Origin: Nymphaea colorata
Lineage: Eukaryota > Streptophyta > Magnoliopsida > Nymphaeales > Nymphaeaceae
Assembly (NCBI RefSeq): GCF_008831285.2
Contig: NC_045147.1
Location: forward strand, 1,390,001 to 1,454,000
Direction of reading: 5' to 3'
DNA: 64,000 nt
A model generated the notes under the pieces. That model made no database searches and was not told the DNA's origin. It saw nothing but the letters and a program-made list of their open reading frames with translations. Within the stretch, counting starts at the first letter, position 1; every line of letters begins with the position of its first letter. The position numbers and the translations under genes are program-made. Below, piece by piece: positions 37,408 through 49,470 of this stretch.

Positions 37408-38191
37408 ATGCTAGCGTGCATCGACCGAGTCCCTCAGATGGACAACCACGAAGCAGAGGCGGATCCCTCGCCGCCCCCGCCCAACGAGGTTGGCGGCGGG
37501 GGCGACGTCGGTCTGACGTTGGAGCTAGACGACGGCGAAGACGACGAGGCTCTGGAGAACCTTCGGCGGATGAAATTGGAGGGGAAGATCGATTTCTCAG
37601 CTGTCGCCTGCTGTGGCCAGGCATCGAGCGACTTTGGGGGGATGAGGCGGAACCGGCCGCTGGCGGTCGTGGCACCGGCAACAGTTGAGGACGTTGTCCG
37701 GGTGGTGAGGTGTGCGGAGAGTTGCCGGAGCCTGACGGTGGCGGCGAGGGGGAACGGACACTCGATTAACGGTCAGGCGCAGGCGGAGGGGGGCGTGGTG
37801 GTAGAGATGTCGTCGTTGAGAAGGCCGGCGGCGGGGCCAGTAGTAAGTGGAGGAACGGTGGAAGTCGGGGGAGGGGAGTTGTGGGAGGAGGTGCTGATGA
37901 ATTGCCTGGAGAGGGGGGTGGCACCGAGGTCGTGGACGGATTACTTGGGGCTGACGGTCGGGGGAACGCTGAGCGTGGGAGGGGTTAGCGGGCAGAGCTT
38001 CAAGTATGGGCCGCAGATATGCAACGTTGCAGAGGTTGAGGTGGTGACAGGGAAGGGGGAAATCAAGGTGTGCTCCATGGAGGAGAGCAAGGATCTTTTC
38101 TATGGGGTGCTTGGAGGGATGGGCCAGTTTGGTATCATCACCAGAGCTCGTGTCCTCGTCCAGACTGCTCCAAGAATGGTGCTTTGTCTGC

Positions 38192-38227
<36 letters not shown>

Positions 38228-40784
38228 GAATAGTTTGAATGAGGCGGTTTCCTTTCATTGACTTCAGAAACGGCGTTCTGAGAGTTTCATCTTCTTTCAC
38301 TGCCTTCCAAAACGGGGTTCTCTCTGTCTGCCTCTCTATGTGATCGATACATAACACTTTATTTCTTTCTATGCCCTCAAGCGATGATAGAGCTCATAAT
38401 TTTTGCCAGGATAATGACTTCGGGTCTTCTTTTTTATTGAATATTTATCTCCTCTGCCAAAAGGCCTTTTCTGGTTTCCTTCGGTAGTTCTTAGGCAGAC
38501 AAAGTCCCTGAAGTCTGCTGCATTATGAGTCTCCCATTGTGAGCATTGATGACAGCGGCTGAACTTGAACCTTTCTCTGCTTCCAACAGGCCATTTTCAT
38601 CCAATATCAGTCCTCGTCCTTCTCACCTTTTTCTAATTTTCTTCCTTTTCGTTAACCTTTGGTACACCTATTATATTATTGGTTCTATCCTACAAAGAGT
38701 GGACGTCCGTGTATACTCTCTCTCTCTCTCGCCAGTCGCCAGGGTGGGGTTGGGGTCCCCTTCTCAATAATTCTCTTACCCTCTTTTCCATCCAACGCAT
38801 GTTGTTGTAATTTGCTTTCTTTGATTGGGCTCCACCCGTTCTTCACACTTTGTCTTACTCCCTTTTCAATCCTGCTATTAATAAATGCCTTTCTCTACTT
38901 TTTTCGTTTGTTGAGCTCGGCCTCTGCTTTTATTTGTTGAGAACTAATGGTCTTCTTGGGAACTAATAGTCTTCCTCTCACAAAGGTGCGATGGGTGAGA
39001 TTGGTGTACGCTGATTTTGATGAGTTTTCCAGCGACCAAGAATCTCTGATCGATTCCTCAGTCTGTGATTCGTTGGATTACCTGGAGGGCTTCGTTTTCA
39101 CCAACAGCGACGACCCTCTCAATGGCTGCCCAACCGTCCCGCTGGCTCCCCACCAGACCTTCGACCAGAAATGCCTGCCTGAAGAAGCCGGCCCCGTTCT
39201 ATATTGCCTTGAGCTCGCCTTTCACTTCAGAGAAAGCGATGACGCCGCATCCATGGAGAAGGTCAGGACCCCCTTCCCTCTTCTTTTCATCATCTTCATA
39301 GTTACTGAAAATAAGATTTTCAGGAGGAAGAAACTCCCAACTTTTGTCCAGGATGAAAAACTCTCTTCCAGATTGTTGCTTATCTAGCTAGAAATTCGCC
39401 GCCTTCACTTTTTTTTTTATCGATTGTACTTGTACTTCTCATTTACTTCTGTTGTCTTCTTACTTAATTTAGACATTCAACCAGCAATTGACGCGCCTCG
39501 GTTTTACCTCAAGAGCTGCGTTATATCTCAAAGCGCAAAGATTTGCTTAATATGGACGTTCGCTTTTACGAGTAAACATTTCTCTTCTGCTTCAAAGCAC
39601 GCATCCTTTTACACTCTTCCCCTGCTCACCGTCTTCTTTGAATCTATTCTTATGCATAACTATGCATCCACTGCTTTTCCGTTCTTTTTGAGAGAGAGAG
39701 AGAGAGAGAGAGAGGGATGTAGTGTGGTGTTGTGTGCAGGGAGATTTTGCACGGTAGATCTTGGCACGGATTTCGTCTGATTGGTACGGCACGTAAATTT
39801 TCCGTGGACTTTTTTACCAAAATATTTCGAGGACGGGATCCCTCCCGCTCTCTCTCTCTGCAACTGAAGCGAGGGTCGGCTTTACACCTTTTTGGGGAAG
39901 TGAAGGTGGTCCCCCCCCCCCCCAATTGGGTTTGCCACCTCAGCAGATGCCTTTTCTAGGTTACATTCGCTCGCTTGTCCCCAGCTTTGTCTCAGAAGGA
40001 CCAACGTATCCCCGTCCTCTCTCAACGGGATCCATATGGTCGTTTTCTCGATATATTTATTCTTTGAACTTTTTCTAGTGGGGATATACTATTTAATTTG
40101 CTTACACTTGATTTCCGGCAGCAGAACAGCAGACGAGAAAAAGTTCCATCACATTTATTTGTTTAAATTTCTTTCTTGTTATTTAATTATTTTCTCTCCG
40201 CTTTCTTAGTCAGTTCGGTGAGAAGCGATGTCGTTATCCAGCTAGTTGGCAAAATAAAGAGAAAAATAAAAGAAGATAAATAGGGAAACGGAGGTTCTTT
40301 TTCAAAAGAGCAGGGGTTACTTTACAGTAGTATATTATCCCGAGGTTGATTGACAGAGGAGGCCTCAAGGGTTGGCACGTTCTTTTGTTTTGAACGGCCA
40401 AATTTTTGCCCTCTATTCCCTACTTTTTGAACCGATCTTTGTTATTTATGTTGAGATTGCTGAACAGGCCTGATATTGGTTTGGGGTGGGGGTTACAGAG
40501 GGTAGGGGCCACGGTGGAGGGGCTGAGGTACCGGCGAGCTCTGAGGTTCGAGTGGGACGTGGGGTACGTGGAATTCCTGCAGAGGGTGAAGCGGAAGGAG
40601 GAGGCAGCCAGAGCCAGCGGTTCGTGGGACTCACCTCACCCATGGATGAACATATTAGTGGGGAAGCGCAACATCCGGGAGTTTGACCGAAAGGTGTTCC
40701 GCGACATCCTCCGTCAAGGAATCGACGGCCCCTTGCTGGTTTACCCATTAAACAAGAACAAGTACCTTTCTTTCTCTCTCTCTT

Positions 40785-40862
<78 letters not shown>

Positions 40863-42260
40863 AAGCAACTGACAGTAGCAAATATACTTTTTTAGGACAA
40901 CTTTTAACAATACATGATAAATTAATATCGTTCGATCATAAAAATAGCTGGCTGATATATATATATATATAAAAGCTGAAATCCTCCGGCAGTTTGGAGC
41001 CCAATGGCCAGAGGAACCAATAACCTTATAACCCTACGTGTAATGACTAATCCCCACTCATGGCTTTTTGGGCGAAAAAGAAAAAGGAAGTAAAGCATAA
41101 TTATTACTATTTTAGTGGGGGATATTTCGTTTTTATATATAAATATATAGTCAGTTGTGTCGTCTACGGTTTTGTGTCCACTCTCGCTTTATGCTTGTTC
41201 AAAAGTTGAATATTAGTTTGTTCTAATCTCTTGAAACAGAGCAAGATCAGATCATAATAACAATATTTTGGATCAAATGTTGGTTGCTTAGAGCTTTGGA
41301 GCAATGTTTGTTATGTAACAAGCACTGAGCATCAAAGTATGACGAGTGAATTTAAATGACAAGGTGCATAACCTGGTCTCGGAAAGACGGCATTTAGCTC
41401 ACTTTTTAGTTTCATTTACCATCAAGTCAAACACGGGTATTTATGTAAAAGTATGGTCAAAGATTGATTAGTGCTCCCATGTTTGGTCCATTCGGTTATG
41501 TTACCGGGGTTCAGTGGATTTTTACGTCATAGGTCATCGGGTCTGGGACTTTGGAACTATTGCTCGAAATTAAAAAGTTTACCATAGGGCTTTACTTTTC
41601 ACAGTTGGTAACTTTTTATTGTTTTACAATACCAAGTTGCTTGCTGTCTCGGGCGACTTCAGGAGTGGCAGAAGCATTTAATTGATGGTGGGCCGGGTGG
41701 TGGATCCCCCACATTCATTCTTGCTGTTCTCGTCAGCTTCGATCCTTTCCCACCTTGGCCTTGAGACATTTATTTTATCTAACTTTCCCATTGTTTTACT
41801 TTTATATTCTGTTTATGGGCAATTCTATTGGTATCTTTTTTTGTGTTCTATTATGTGCGAATCCTCCGGCATGCTTGCACTGCGTGGTTTTTGAGGGAGA
41901 AACCAAACATGTGCTCTTTCATTAGTTTTTTAAGGAAAAATGCACTTTTTAGACCATAAAGTTCGATCGTTTTTTAATTGATTGAGTTTTATTTCAACCA
42001 TTTTTTAATGTATTAAGTTTTTCGTTTTAGTTATTTTTGTATAATTTACATTATTTTTAAAAACGATTTTTAACATTTTTTGGCTGATTGACTACCGAGA
42101 AGAATCGGCCAATCCATCCAATCGGCAGCCTTGAGGATTGATTTCTAAACATGTTTCAACGTCACTTGGTTGAGATGATGGTTGTGAAAGGGAAAAGTGG
42201 AAAAGTAGGGTAAAAATAAAAAAAATGAAAAGTGAGAAAAGAAAAGTTTGCAAAGCCAAG

Positions 42261-42300
<40 letters not shown>

Positions 42301-42442
42301 CTGGTGTAGACAATTGCTGTATCAACCATCAAAATTTACTTTACTTACACATACAAACTTAATGAATTTTTACTTTTTACATCGAAATGTTTTTAAATTT
42401 TTACTTTTTACATATAATGGCAAGTCTCCAACGAGACTTGCC

Positions 42443-42480
<38 letters not shown>

Positions 42481-43502
42481 GGGTGATCTATTTAGAGTTA
42501 ACTAACCATTTAACTAAGACCATTCATCTAAAGCGGTTGAAAGAAAAATAAAATACAAACTAATATTAATAACAAAAATGCTTACATTTTTTTCTTATTA
42601 TTTTTTCTTAATCGCATATAAAATTGGATTGAACGATACAAATCATATGGTTAGGCCACTCTAAAGTGTTAAAGTCATCATTCAACTTTCTTATTAATAA
42701 ATGGTTGTTTGGATTTAGTGTCGGTTTGACATAATGGATGCTTGGTTTGTGCTGCCATTGAGATACATGTAAAACAAAAAACGCATGGGATGCTTTCTAT
42801 GGTTGAAAAGCTTTGGTTGGTTCTTACGGTTCATCTCTCGGAGGTGATCTTTTATCGTGTGCAATTTTTGTGGTTTCAAGATGAGGCTTTCGGAATAAAC
42901 AATCTGACGCGAACATTTTATGGTTTGATTGTTCATTTTTATCTCCGAAAATGGTGAAACTTTTGTTCGATGAGGGTTAGAATCTTTTACTCAGCTTTTC
43001 AAGTTAATAGCAAGGAAACATACAAACAAGGTGAAATTTTTTCTTCTTAAAAATTTCCGCTTCCAAGGTATGTTTGAAAAAATAAAAACTTCACTACCAT
43101 TTCTTCCTGTGCAAATACTTTCTGAGTTATGATTTATCTCCCTTTTTATTGATTGGGAATAGATGGGATGTGCGAATGTCGGCAGCCTTGCCGGAAGATG
43201 AAATCTTTTATTTGGTGGCTCTGTTGCGGTTCATCCGTCCAGGGGGGCCGTCGGTAGACTCCATGTTAGCTCAGAACCAGGAGATCCTCCATTGGTGCAT
43301 CTCAGAAAACTACGACTTCAAACTCTACATTCCTCATTATACGGCGGAGGAGCAGTGGATGTCGCACTTCGGAAAATACTGGGCCACGTTCAAGAATAAG
43401 AAAGCCATGTTTGATCCAAAGGCTATTCTTGCTCCAGGGCAGTTCATTTTCAGCAGGAAACGTTTTCCCACTCTGCTGGCCAACACTAAGATCCGTGAAT
43501 GA
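37408..43502 (+). CDS. CKX7: Cytokinin dehydrogenase, CKX7-like (4 exons)
   Basis: FAD enzyme that oxidatively cleaves the N6 side chain of cytokinins, ending their signal. Exons: 37408-38178, 38986-39261, 40499-40761 and 43163-43502, 549 residues. All introns are GT-AG and the joins stay in frame (phases 0, 0, 2; the last join completes a Lys codon). The FAD domain spans about 82-225. R114-S119 (RGNGHS) holds His118, the expected covalent FAD site. SWTDYL gives Asp178, the likely match to maize CKX1 Asp169; DYLEGF (Glu291) probably matches Glu288. The substrate domain follows, with 'GSWDSPHPWMN' and a C-terminal 'LAPGQFIF'. No signal peptide is visible, and the text matches Arabidopsis CKX7 closely, so a cytosolic enzyme is inferred. 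Met11 (37438) is an alternative start. Oddity: GGTLSVGGVSGQSF where the family usually has GGTLSNAG-SGQAF. Confidence 0.95.
38194..38222. repeat. (CT)n in CKX intron 1
   Basis: Pure CT tract starting 15 bases after the exon 1 donor (GT at 38179). Intron 1 runs 38179-38985. Confidence 0.93.
39691..39923. repeat. (GA)n and poly-C tracts in CKX intron 2
   Basis: A GA repeat at 39691-39714 and a run of 13 C at 39911-39923 lie in intron 2 (39262-40498). Open frames here are made by these repeats. Confidence 0.9.
40773..40859. repeat. (CT)n-(AT)n in CKX intron 3
   Basis: An interrupted CT tract at 40773-40815 followed by AT to 40859, starting 11 bases after the exon 3 donor (GT at 40762). Intron 3 runs 40762-43162 and is the longest intron of the gene. 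Confidence 0.93.
42264..42477. repeat. Paired (AT)n tracts with perfect hairpin between, CKX intron 3
   Basis: AT tracts at 42264-42299 and 42448-42477 bracket a 13-bp perfect inverted repeat, AATGGCAAGTCTC, at 42416-42428 and 42433-42445 with loop CAAC. A short duplicated phrase (TTTTTACTTTTTACAT) precedes it at about 42367 and 42399. The hairpin could be the core of a small MITE, but no target duplication was found. Confidence 0.85.
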
Positions 43503-45216
43503 TCATGAAAAGGAAGATGGTGAGATTTTCCAGCAAAGTGATGATTGGTCGATCTAAGAAGGGCGTTTCACTGCGCAGGAAAGAGAAAGAATGATTGTTA
43601 TTGCTTTTTCTTTTTTCACTTTCTTTAATTTAAATGGTTGCGTCACCATTCCCAATAGGTGTATAAAGGATGCCAAGTTCAAGAAATTTTTACCTTCTTC
43701 TTTGCATGCATACTGATCTTTTTTTTTTTTTTTTTTTTAACTTTTTACTCCCTGTCGTCTGTGGCTTGCCGTACAGAGTTTTGTTGTTACTCCATTCGGG
43801 AAAGGGGTAAGAGAATCTTGCTAGTGGCGGGAAACGAACAGAGGAAAAGTAAAAGTGTTGGTATCTTCCTACTAAGTAGGCTTCTGCATCAAACCCAATA
43901 TTGATCAGTTCCCAAGAAAAGTAGAAGGGTGGAGACTCTGATCAAATCCGTTGCTGTCCACATACAAGGATGCATGATATGTTTCAGGGCTTTTTTGTCA
44001 TAACACATATTTAATTTCCCAAGTTGGAGCATGCCAAACACCCATCACATGCCGCAATCACCTAACCTTTCTGGTTGAAAACGAGTCTCTCTCTTTCCCC
44101 AAGGTCGGGCTGTGTGGCCAGTATTAATCACGTCATCAATTCAATTCTAAAAGATCTTATCTTGATAATATTGAGAAGTATTGATTTGGGTTGAGGTTTT
44201 TTTTATGCTAATATGATTCGATCTTAGCCCCTTCCATCTCTCTTTCCAAAAAGCCTAGTTCAGGAAGAAACTTACGTATTCAATTAAATCCTTAAACAGT
44301 AGATCACCTTGTGTCTTAAGGCCATAAGAGGGACAGGCCGCTGGCCCTCTGCGCCTTGCGTCACCAGGGAGCGGGCTTTCATTCCCGCGATGCTTTTGGG
44401 CATATATAACCGACAGGTGAGAATAGGAACACTATTATTATTCGATCTCCTCACTGGGGACTCATGCCTTGGGTGGGACTTGCACGATTCGATGTCCCCA
44501 TCAAATTTCAAATCCTCGAAATAAGAAAAATTATTGGATTTCTGCTTCACTTAAAGGAGAAATGTGGGGACAAATGTCCACTAAATTCTTCTTAAAATCT
44601 TTTGGCATTAGATTTAAGGTGGTGTTCATGCATATTCTAAGTTGTATTCGGATGGCGGTTGATCTGTGGAGTCGTGCCATAGGCGTGTAAACCAAGTTGT
44701 GTGAACCACGCACTTTTATTTGGGTCCGAACCGTGATCCTCACTAAATTTGAGAGATAAAGGCGCCCTTTAAGCCCATCGGATTATTAAAACGTGTGGCG
44801 AGGTGGGCCGAACTTAGAATGTCAACCAGAATATGCTGCTTTAAGGTGGGATTGGGAAGGGGACCGTGCCCTGGCAATGCACCTCAGAAGGACAAAATGG
44901 GGAAATTATTTTGTTCATGGATTGGGGTTTTCGTTTTTGTAATTTCTAGCAGCTGACAGTATATGATGTGTTCAGAGCTGAACACGTAACCATCTTCCGG
45001 ATGGTATGGGTTCAGAGTCGGGTGAGACCTAGCTTTTGCAAAAGTCAACCAAATTGATATCACGTAGTTAGATTTGGCTTCGAACTTAGATTCACACAAT
45101 TTTGTCAAAATGAATTTAGTTCCCACTAGTATAAAATTTGACATTTATAAAATTTATCGAGTGCCAGACGAATATATAAATATATTTAAATTCAAATTAT
45201 TCCATTTACATTGTGT

Positions 45217-45241
45217 ATGTGTGTGTGTGTGTGTGTGTGTG
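45217..45241. repeat. (TG)n microsatellite
   Basis: Twelve uninterrupted TG units followed by GGAAAGAGAGA. Confidence 0.92.
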
Positions 45242-47530
45242 GGAAAGAGAGATATGATCTTTGCACAACTACATAACATCGATTAACATTTAGTAGAATT
45301 TATCGACATTTTTCTTTTCTTTTGTTTGTGGTGTTTGTATATAATTTTTACTTGAAATTTCCCCAAGGGGAGTAATGGTGCAGTTGGGAGAAACGTATGC
45401 AACCTTTGAAATATGTTTAAATGAGCAACCATTCTATTAGATATTCAAACCTTATAGATATATTTGCCTTGACTAAGTGGGGGCTTGCTATTTCATCATC
45501 GCGTCGTTTTCTTCATCGATGGACGAAAGTTGAGGATTAGCTGGTCTAAGTCCATTCATTGCACAAGTTGCATATGCACCACAGAAGTCTCTTGGCGGTT
45601 GGCATGAGTCAACTTTTAGTGCTCACAATAAAGAAGCTCAATGAAGAAAGTAATTAATGGTCGATAGCTTAAAAGGAGTTGGGTCCAAGTTGGATTAATT
45701 ATCAACTAACCCGCCATTTGAATTCACAAAGATTCTCAAGATCTTATGAATAGCAAAAGTCAATACCTGATAAGTTAGGGAGATCGTGTTATTATGAGCC
45801 ACATAATTAGCAAGGATTCTCCAGCATACATAATCTGCAAGTGATTCATCATCATCTTGACTTAATTAAGCATCTCCAAAGGATTTAAAGCGGTACAACT
45901 TGAGCCTGGTTAAGGAGTACTAAAAGCAGTTTTGCTTTTACTCCTACCTAGGAGGGTCAGGTCTGGACTTGGGCTCCCCTCAGACAGGTTCAAAAAGCAT
46001 ATTCTCATAAAATTTTGAATCCAAATTTCTTTTCTTAATTACCAGTGAAGAAAGTAAACTGTCTTTTAGGCTTGTGAGAAATACAAAGCCAGAATTTAGT
46101 TCAATTGCAATTGTAGTTTAGGAAGCAAATAACTAAGATCTGGAACCTATCAATAAGTAAAGAGTCAGATCTGAAGGCATAGAAGGAGTTGGGAAAAAAA
46201 CCACTTACTGGATCTAACCCATTTGCATCCTTTCCTGGAAGTACTTCCCAAGTTTTCAGTTTAGATTGACTTTTTTTGCTTCAAATGAGGATGAATATGT
46301 GAGATTAAGTGGATCGATTGATGATGATGCTAAAATAGATGAAATAGAAAACAAAAACAAATCTTACTATGCTGGATCTTTACATCTGTTTAAGATATAA
46401 GGCGGCTCAATGATTCACGGAAAGATCCACCATTAGACACCATTAGAATAGTTTCAACACTTATCTAGATATCAAATCAATTAATGTAAATAGAAACAAA
46501 ATAGGCTACAGTATAAAAGGCATTACGTAAATATTGGAAATGCTACTCTCATCAATGATAGAGAGAGTTTTGTTGGTGGAGATGGTCTTGTTGTGACCTA
46601 CCATGTTACTATATCCTTATTCTTGTGCCATATCAGGCAGTAACTTGCATATCTAAGCTTAAGGCATGAACGACTTTGGAGAAGGTAGCGGAACAAGAAG
46701 ATAGGTCATTAGCTACAGCCTTAACCAACCATGCTTGAAAGTATTCTCAGCCACAACCTTCATTGTGGCCATTAACTACAATGATGTGGCTATTGATTTT
46801 TGGCCATGTATGGTGCACGTTGTGGCTGTTGTAACTATCACAGTTTAACTTAAAACCATTAGATATGCTTTTGGGCATGACTGCTATTTATAGTAGACAC
46901 AATTGCTTATGCATTAACCACATAATTACCCATGACTATTGCGGCTTATGTATATAAAGGACACTTTATTGGTGGTGTGATCGAACAACTCAGATCATCA
47001 GATCATGACAGCTATATGTCTGAACTTAACATATCAAATGGCTGCAATCTATTTTCAAATGCTTGCCCAAATGAAGTGATTCATTCCCTCCCTTCCCTGC
47101 TTTTCAACCCTCTCTCTCTCCTCTGGCCCATTGGGTTCCTTCTTCTCTCCCTCTGATCTCTCTCCCTCCCATTGTTCTCTTCCTCTCCCCCAGTGCTCTC
47201 TCTCCATCATCATTCCTAGTGATGCCTTTGCTGAGCTGCCATACTGTTTGCCTTCCAATTGCCATGTTCTTATGAGCTGTTTGGAAAGAGTAAGTGAATG
47301 TTATTGGACCTATCAATCTTTTGGGCAGATAAATGGAACAGTAACATCCTTTACTATTACCAAGCAACCCCTTATGTACGCCTCTCTCTCTCCGCGCCTC
47401 TATGGGATTCAATGCCAAGCGTACCCATGTCTCTCACTGTGTGTCTGAAAGGGCACAACGAGTGAAAGGGCTGTCTCTTTTGCTGGCTAAAAAAAGGGGC
47501 TGTTTGCTGCGGTAGCTACTTTTATTCTTG

Positions 47531-47712
47531 TGCAATTGGGTGGAGATTCCTCTCTCTCAGGGAAAAGAAAAGCTTTAATTATACGCCAGTGATCAGTTTT
47601 GAGCACATGAATGCCAATATTGTTGTGCGATTGGGGGGGATCCCTCTCTCCCAAGTGAAAGGAAAGCTTTAATGATCTACCATTGATTCAATTTCGACCA
47701 CATGAATGCCAA
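47531..47712. repeat. Imperfect tandem repeat of about 94 bp
   Basis: The phrases GTGCAATTGGGTGGAGATTCC, GAAAGCTTTAAT and CACATGAATGCCAA recur once in the same order about 94 bases apart (GTGCGATTGGGGGGGATCCC in the second unit). Confidence 0.8.
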
Positions 47713-48564
47713 ATGACACCATATATTTGGGGTTATTTCATTCCTTTTGTCCTTTTGGGTAACTGTGTGAATAATTGCCCACAAGATTAGGGAACAACGT
47801 TCAATAAATGCAGGAATAGATTCCTACAGTGACAGTATCACCCATTGTGATTAATCAAAGCTAATGGTGTTGCCAGCTTTCATTTCATTATATTCTAGTT
47901 CCTGGTAGTGATTTTGTTTCACTAACTCATGTCATGAAAAGAGTATCACTTTTTGTTCTTGCTTTCTTTCAAATTTCTCTACCCATTTTTTGCCATTTGT
48001 TTGCATTTTGTTGGAGGTTTCATAAACCATTGAAGCATTAACATGGAATAAGCTTCAAGCTACTGCCTACGTAGCTGCTCTATATTTATCACCTTGCAAC
48101 CATTGTGAAATTGTTAGAGCATATTGTTGAATCATGAATAAGAACATCCAATTAGGTTTTGTCTTTAGGCTCTCAATACAAACAATACAAAGAAATTGTG
48201 TGATCAAAAAGACTGAAAAAGTCTAACTTAAGGCTAGTGATGGCTGGTCAACTTTTGTTATCAAGCTACAACAAAATATACTTTTAGGAGTCACCCAAAA
48301 CTGTTCTAAGAGTTTGTTGGCCATTCCTAAAAGTACTTAGAAATAATCAAGTGTTCACCCCTATGGTGCTCCTAAAAGTAGTGTTCTTAAATAATTTAAG
48401 GAACTGTGACGACCATTCCTACTAAAGGCTTATTGGGAATGACATTCAATACAATCCTCAATTTTCAAGTTCTAATTATATTTGAACATTTATATAGGAA
48501 CAGCCACCCTAACAGTTCATAACACCTCATTATATCACTTTTATAAATGGTAACCCCAATCATG

Positions 48565-48565
<1 letters not shown>

Positions 48566-48614
<49 letters not shown>
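48566..48614. repeat. (AT)n microsatellite
   Basis: Uninterrupted AT repeat of about 49 bases. Confidence 0.95.
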
Positions 48615-48617
<3 letters not shown>

Positions 48618-48654
48618 GAGAAAGAGAAAGCCATAATCAAACAAAAACCAAGTG

Positions 48655-49470
48655 AATTTTTCATTGATAATATATTGTTTGCATGAGCAAGAAAAAATAA
48701 ATCATTGCTGCTAATCAAAATATATAAAAAACTGTCATGTTTTCCATGTGATTAATCTAGGTTTAGCTCCATAGCTATCTCTATCTTCATCAGCATCTTT
48801 CGTGGCTTCCCACATTCAAATCAATCCTCTTTCATAGGTTTTTTGACATATAAATTAAAAATAAAATTTCATGATATTAACAGTAAGTCAAAAGTTCTCA
48901 TGATACTCATGGTTGTCTAACAAATGTCACTGTATATTCTTTAGGCAATTGCACTACACCTATAGCTGTTTCTCCATATCAATGCCTTCTCAACGTATAA
49001 GAATTATAAAAGATATGTTTCTAATGAAAGTAGAAATTTATTTTGTTAGCCAGCAAAGTACTCCAAGACACTTATGGCTGCAAATATGAGTTCAATGATA
49101 AAATTATAAATCCTATACATAAGAACGTTTAGATAAATCTTGGTAATTACAAAAATTATTCACAGATTGCTAATTATTTCCTTACATGAAGATTAATATA
49201 CTCACATGCATGTCCATGGGTACATTGACCTCCACATTTTTCGAACTCCTTTGCACAATAACTGCATTAAAACATTGTTTTTGAAATCCTTCAGTAGTTT
49301 GGTGCATCATACCTAGCAAAGTTGGGCTTGAAAACATACTCAATGTTTAGTAGGTCAGCAGTGGTGACTTTGCCATTTGTGAAGGCATGGTATCTAATTG
49401 TTTTGTTATTTACAACAACTTTTGCTTGGTAATCATAAAGCATTTGCAAACATAATTGATAAAAAACAAA
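48655..49470 (-). pseudogene. Cys-rich coding remnant, tandem copy A
   Basis: On the minus strand from about 49435 the text reads YQAKVVVNNKTIRYHAF, then 'TADLLNIEYVFKPNFARYD', then, after two in-frame stops, 'CSYCAKEFEKCGGQCTHGH' and 'AC'. The same segment occurs in copy B with conservative differences, so it once encoded protein. I do not recognise the family; the C-x2-C ... CGGQC-x-H spacing suggests a small disulfide-rich or metal-binding module. The first in-frame TGA is shared with copy B, so it predates the duplication (or marks a real end or splice). The unit is about 816 bp. Confidence 0.6.

Larger units (their letters stand above)
43503..48565. other. CKX 3' flank and intergenic region
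   Basis: The CKX 3' untranslated region must begin at 43503; no clear AATAAA signal was seen close by. Beyond it there is no recognisable gene. A TG microsatellite lies at 45217-45241, a CT-rich stretch at 47095-47220, and an imperfect direct repeat of about 90 bp at 47531-47712. Confidence 0.4.

Noticed and set aside
37250-38193. Long open frames overlapping CKX exon 1 (140, 143 and 198 codons, both strands)
   Set aside because: They are shadows of a very GC-rich coding exon and lack any recognisable domain. The CKX frame explains the sequence fully.
40406-40864. Alternative start of CKX exon 3 further upstream (Met at 40406)
   Set aside because: The acceptor CAG at 40496-40498 joins in phase to exon 2, and the family sequence resumes at that point. 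The upstream residues do not fit CKX.
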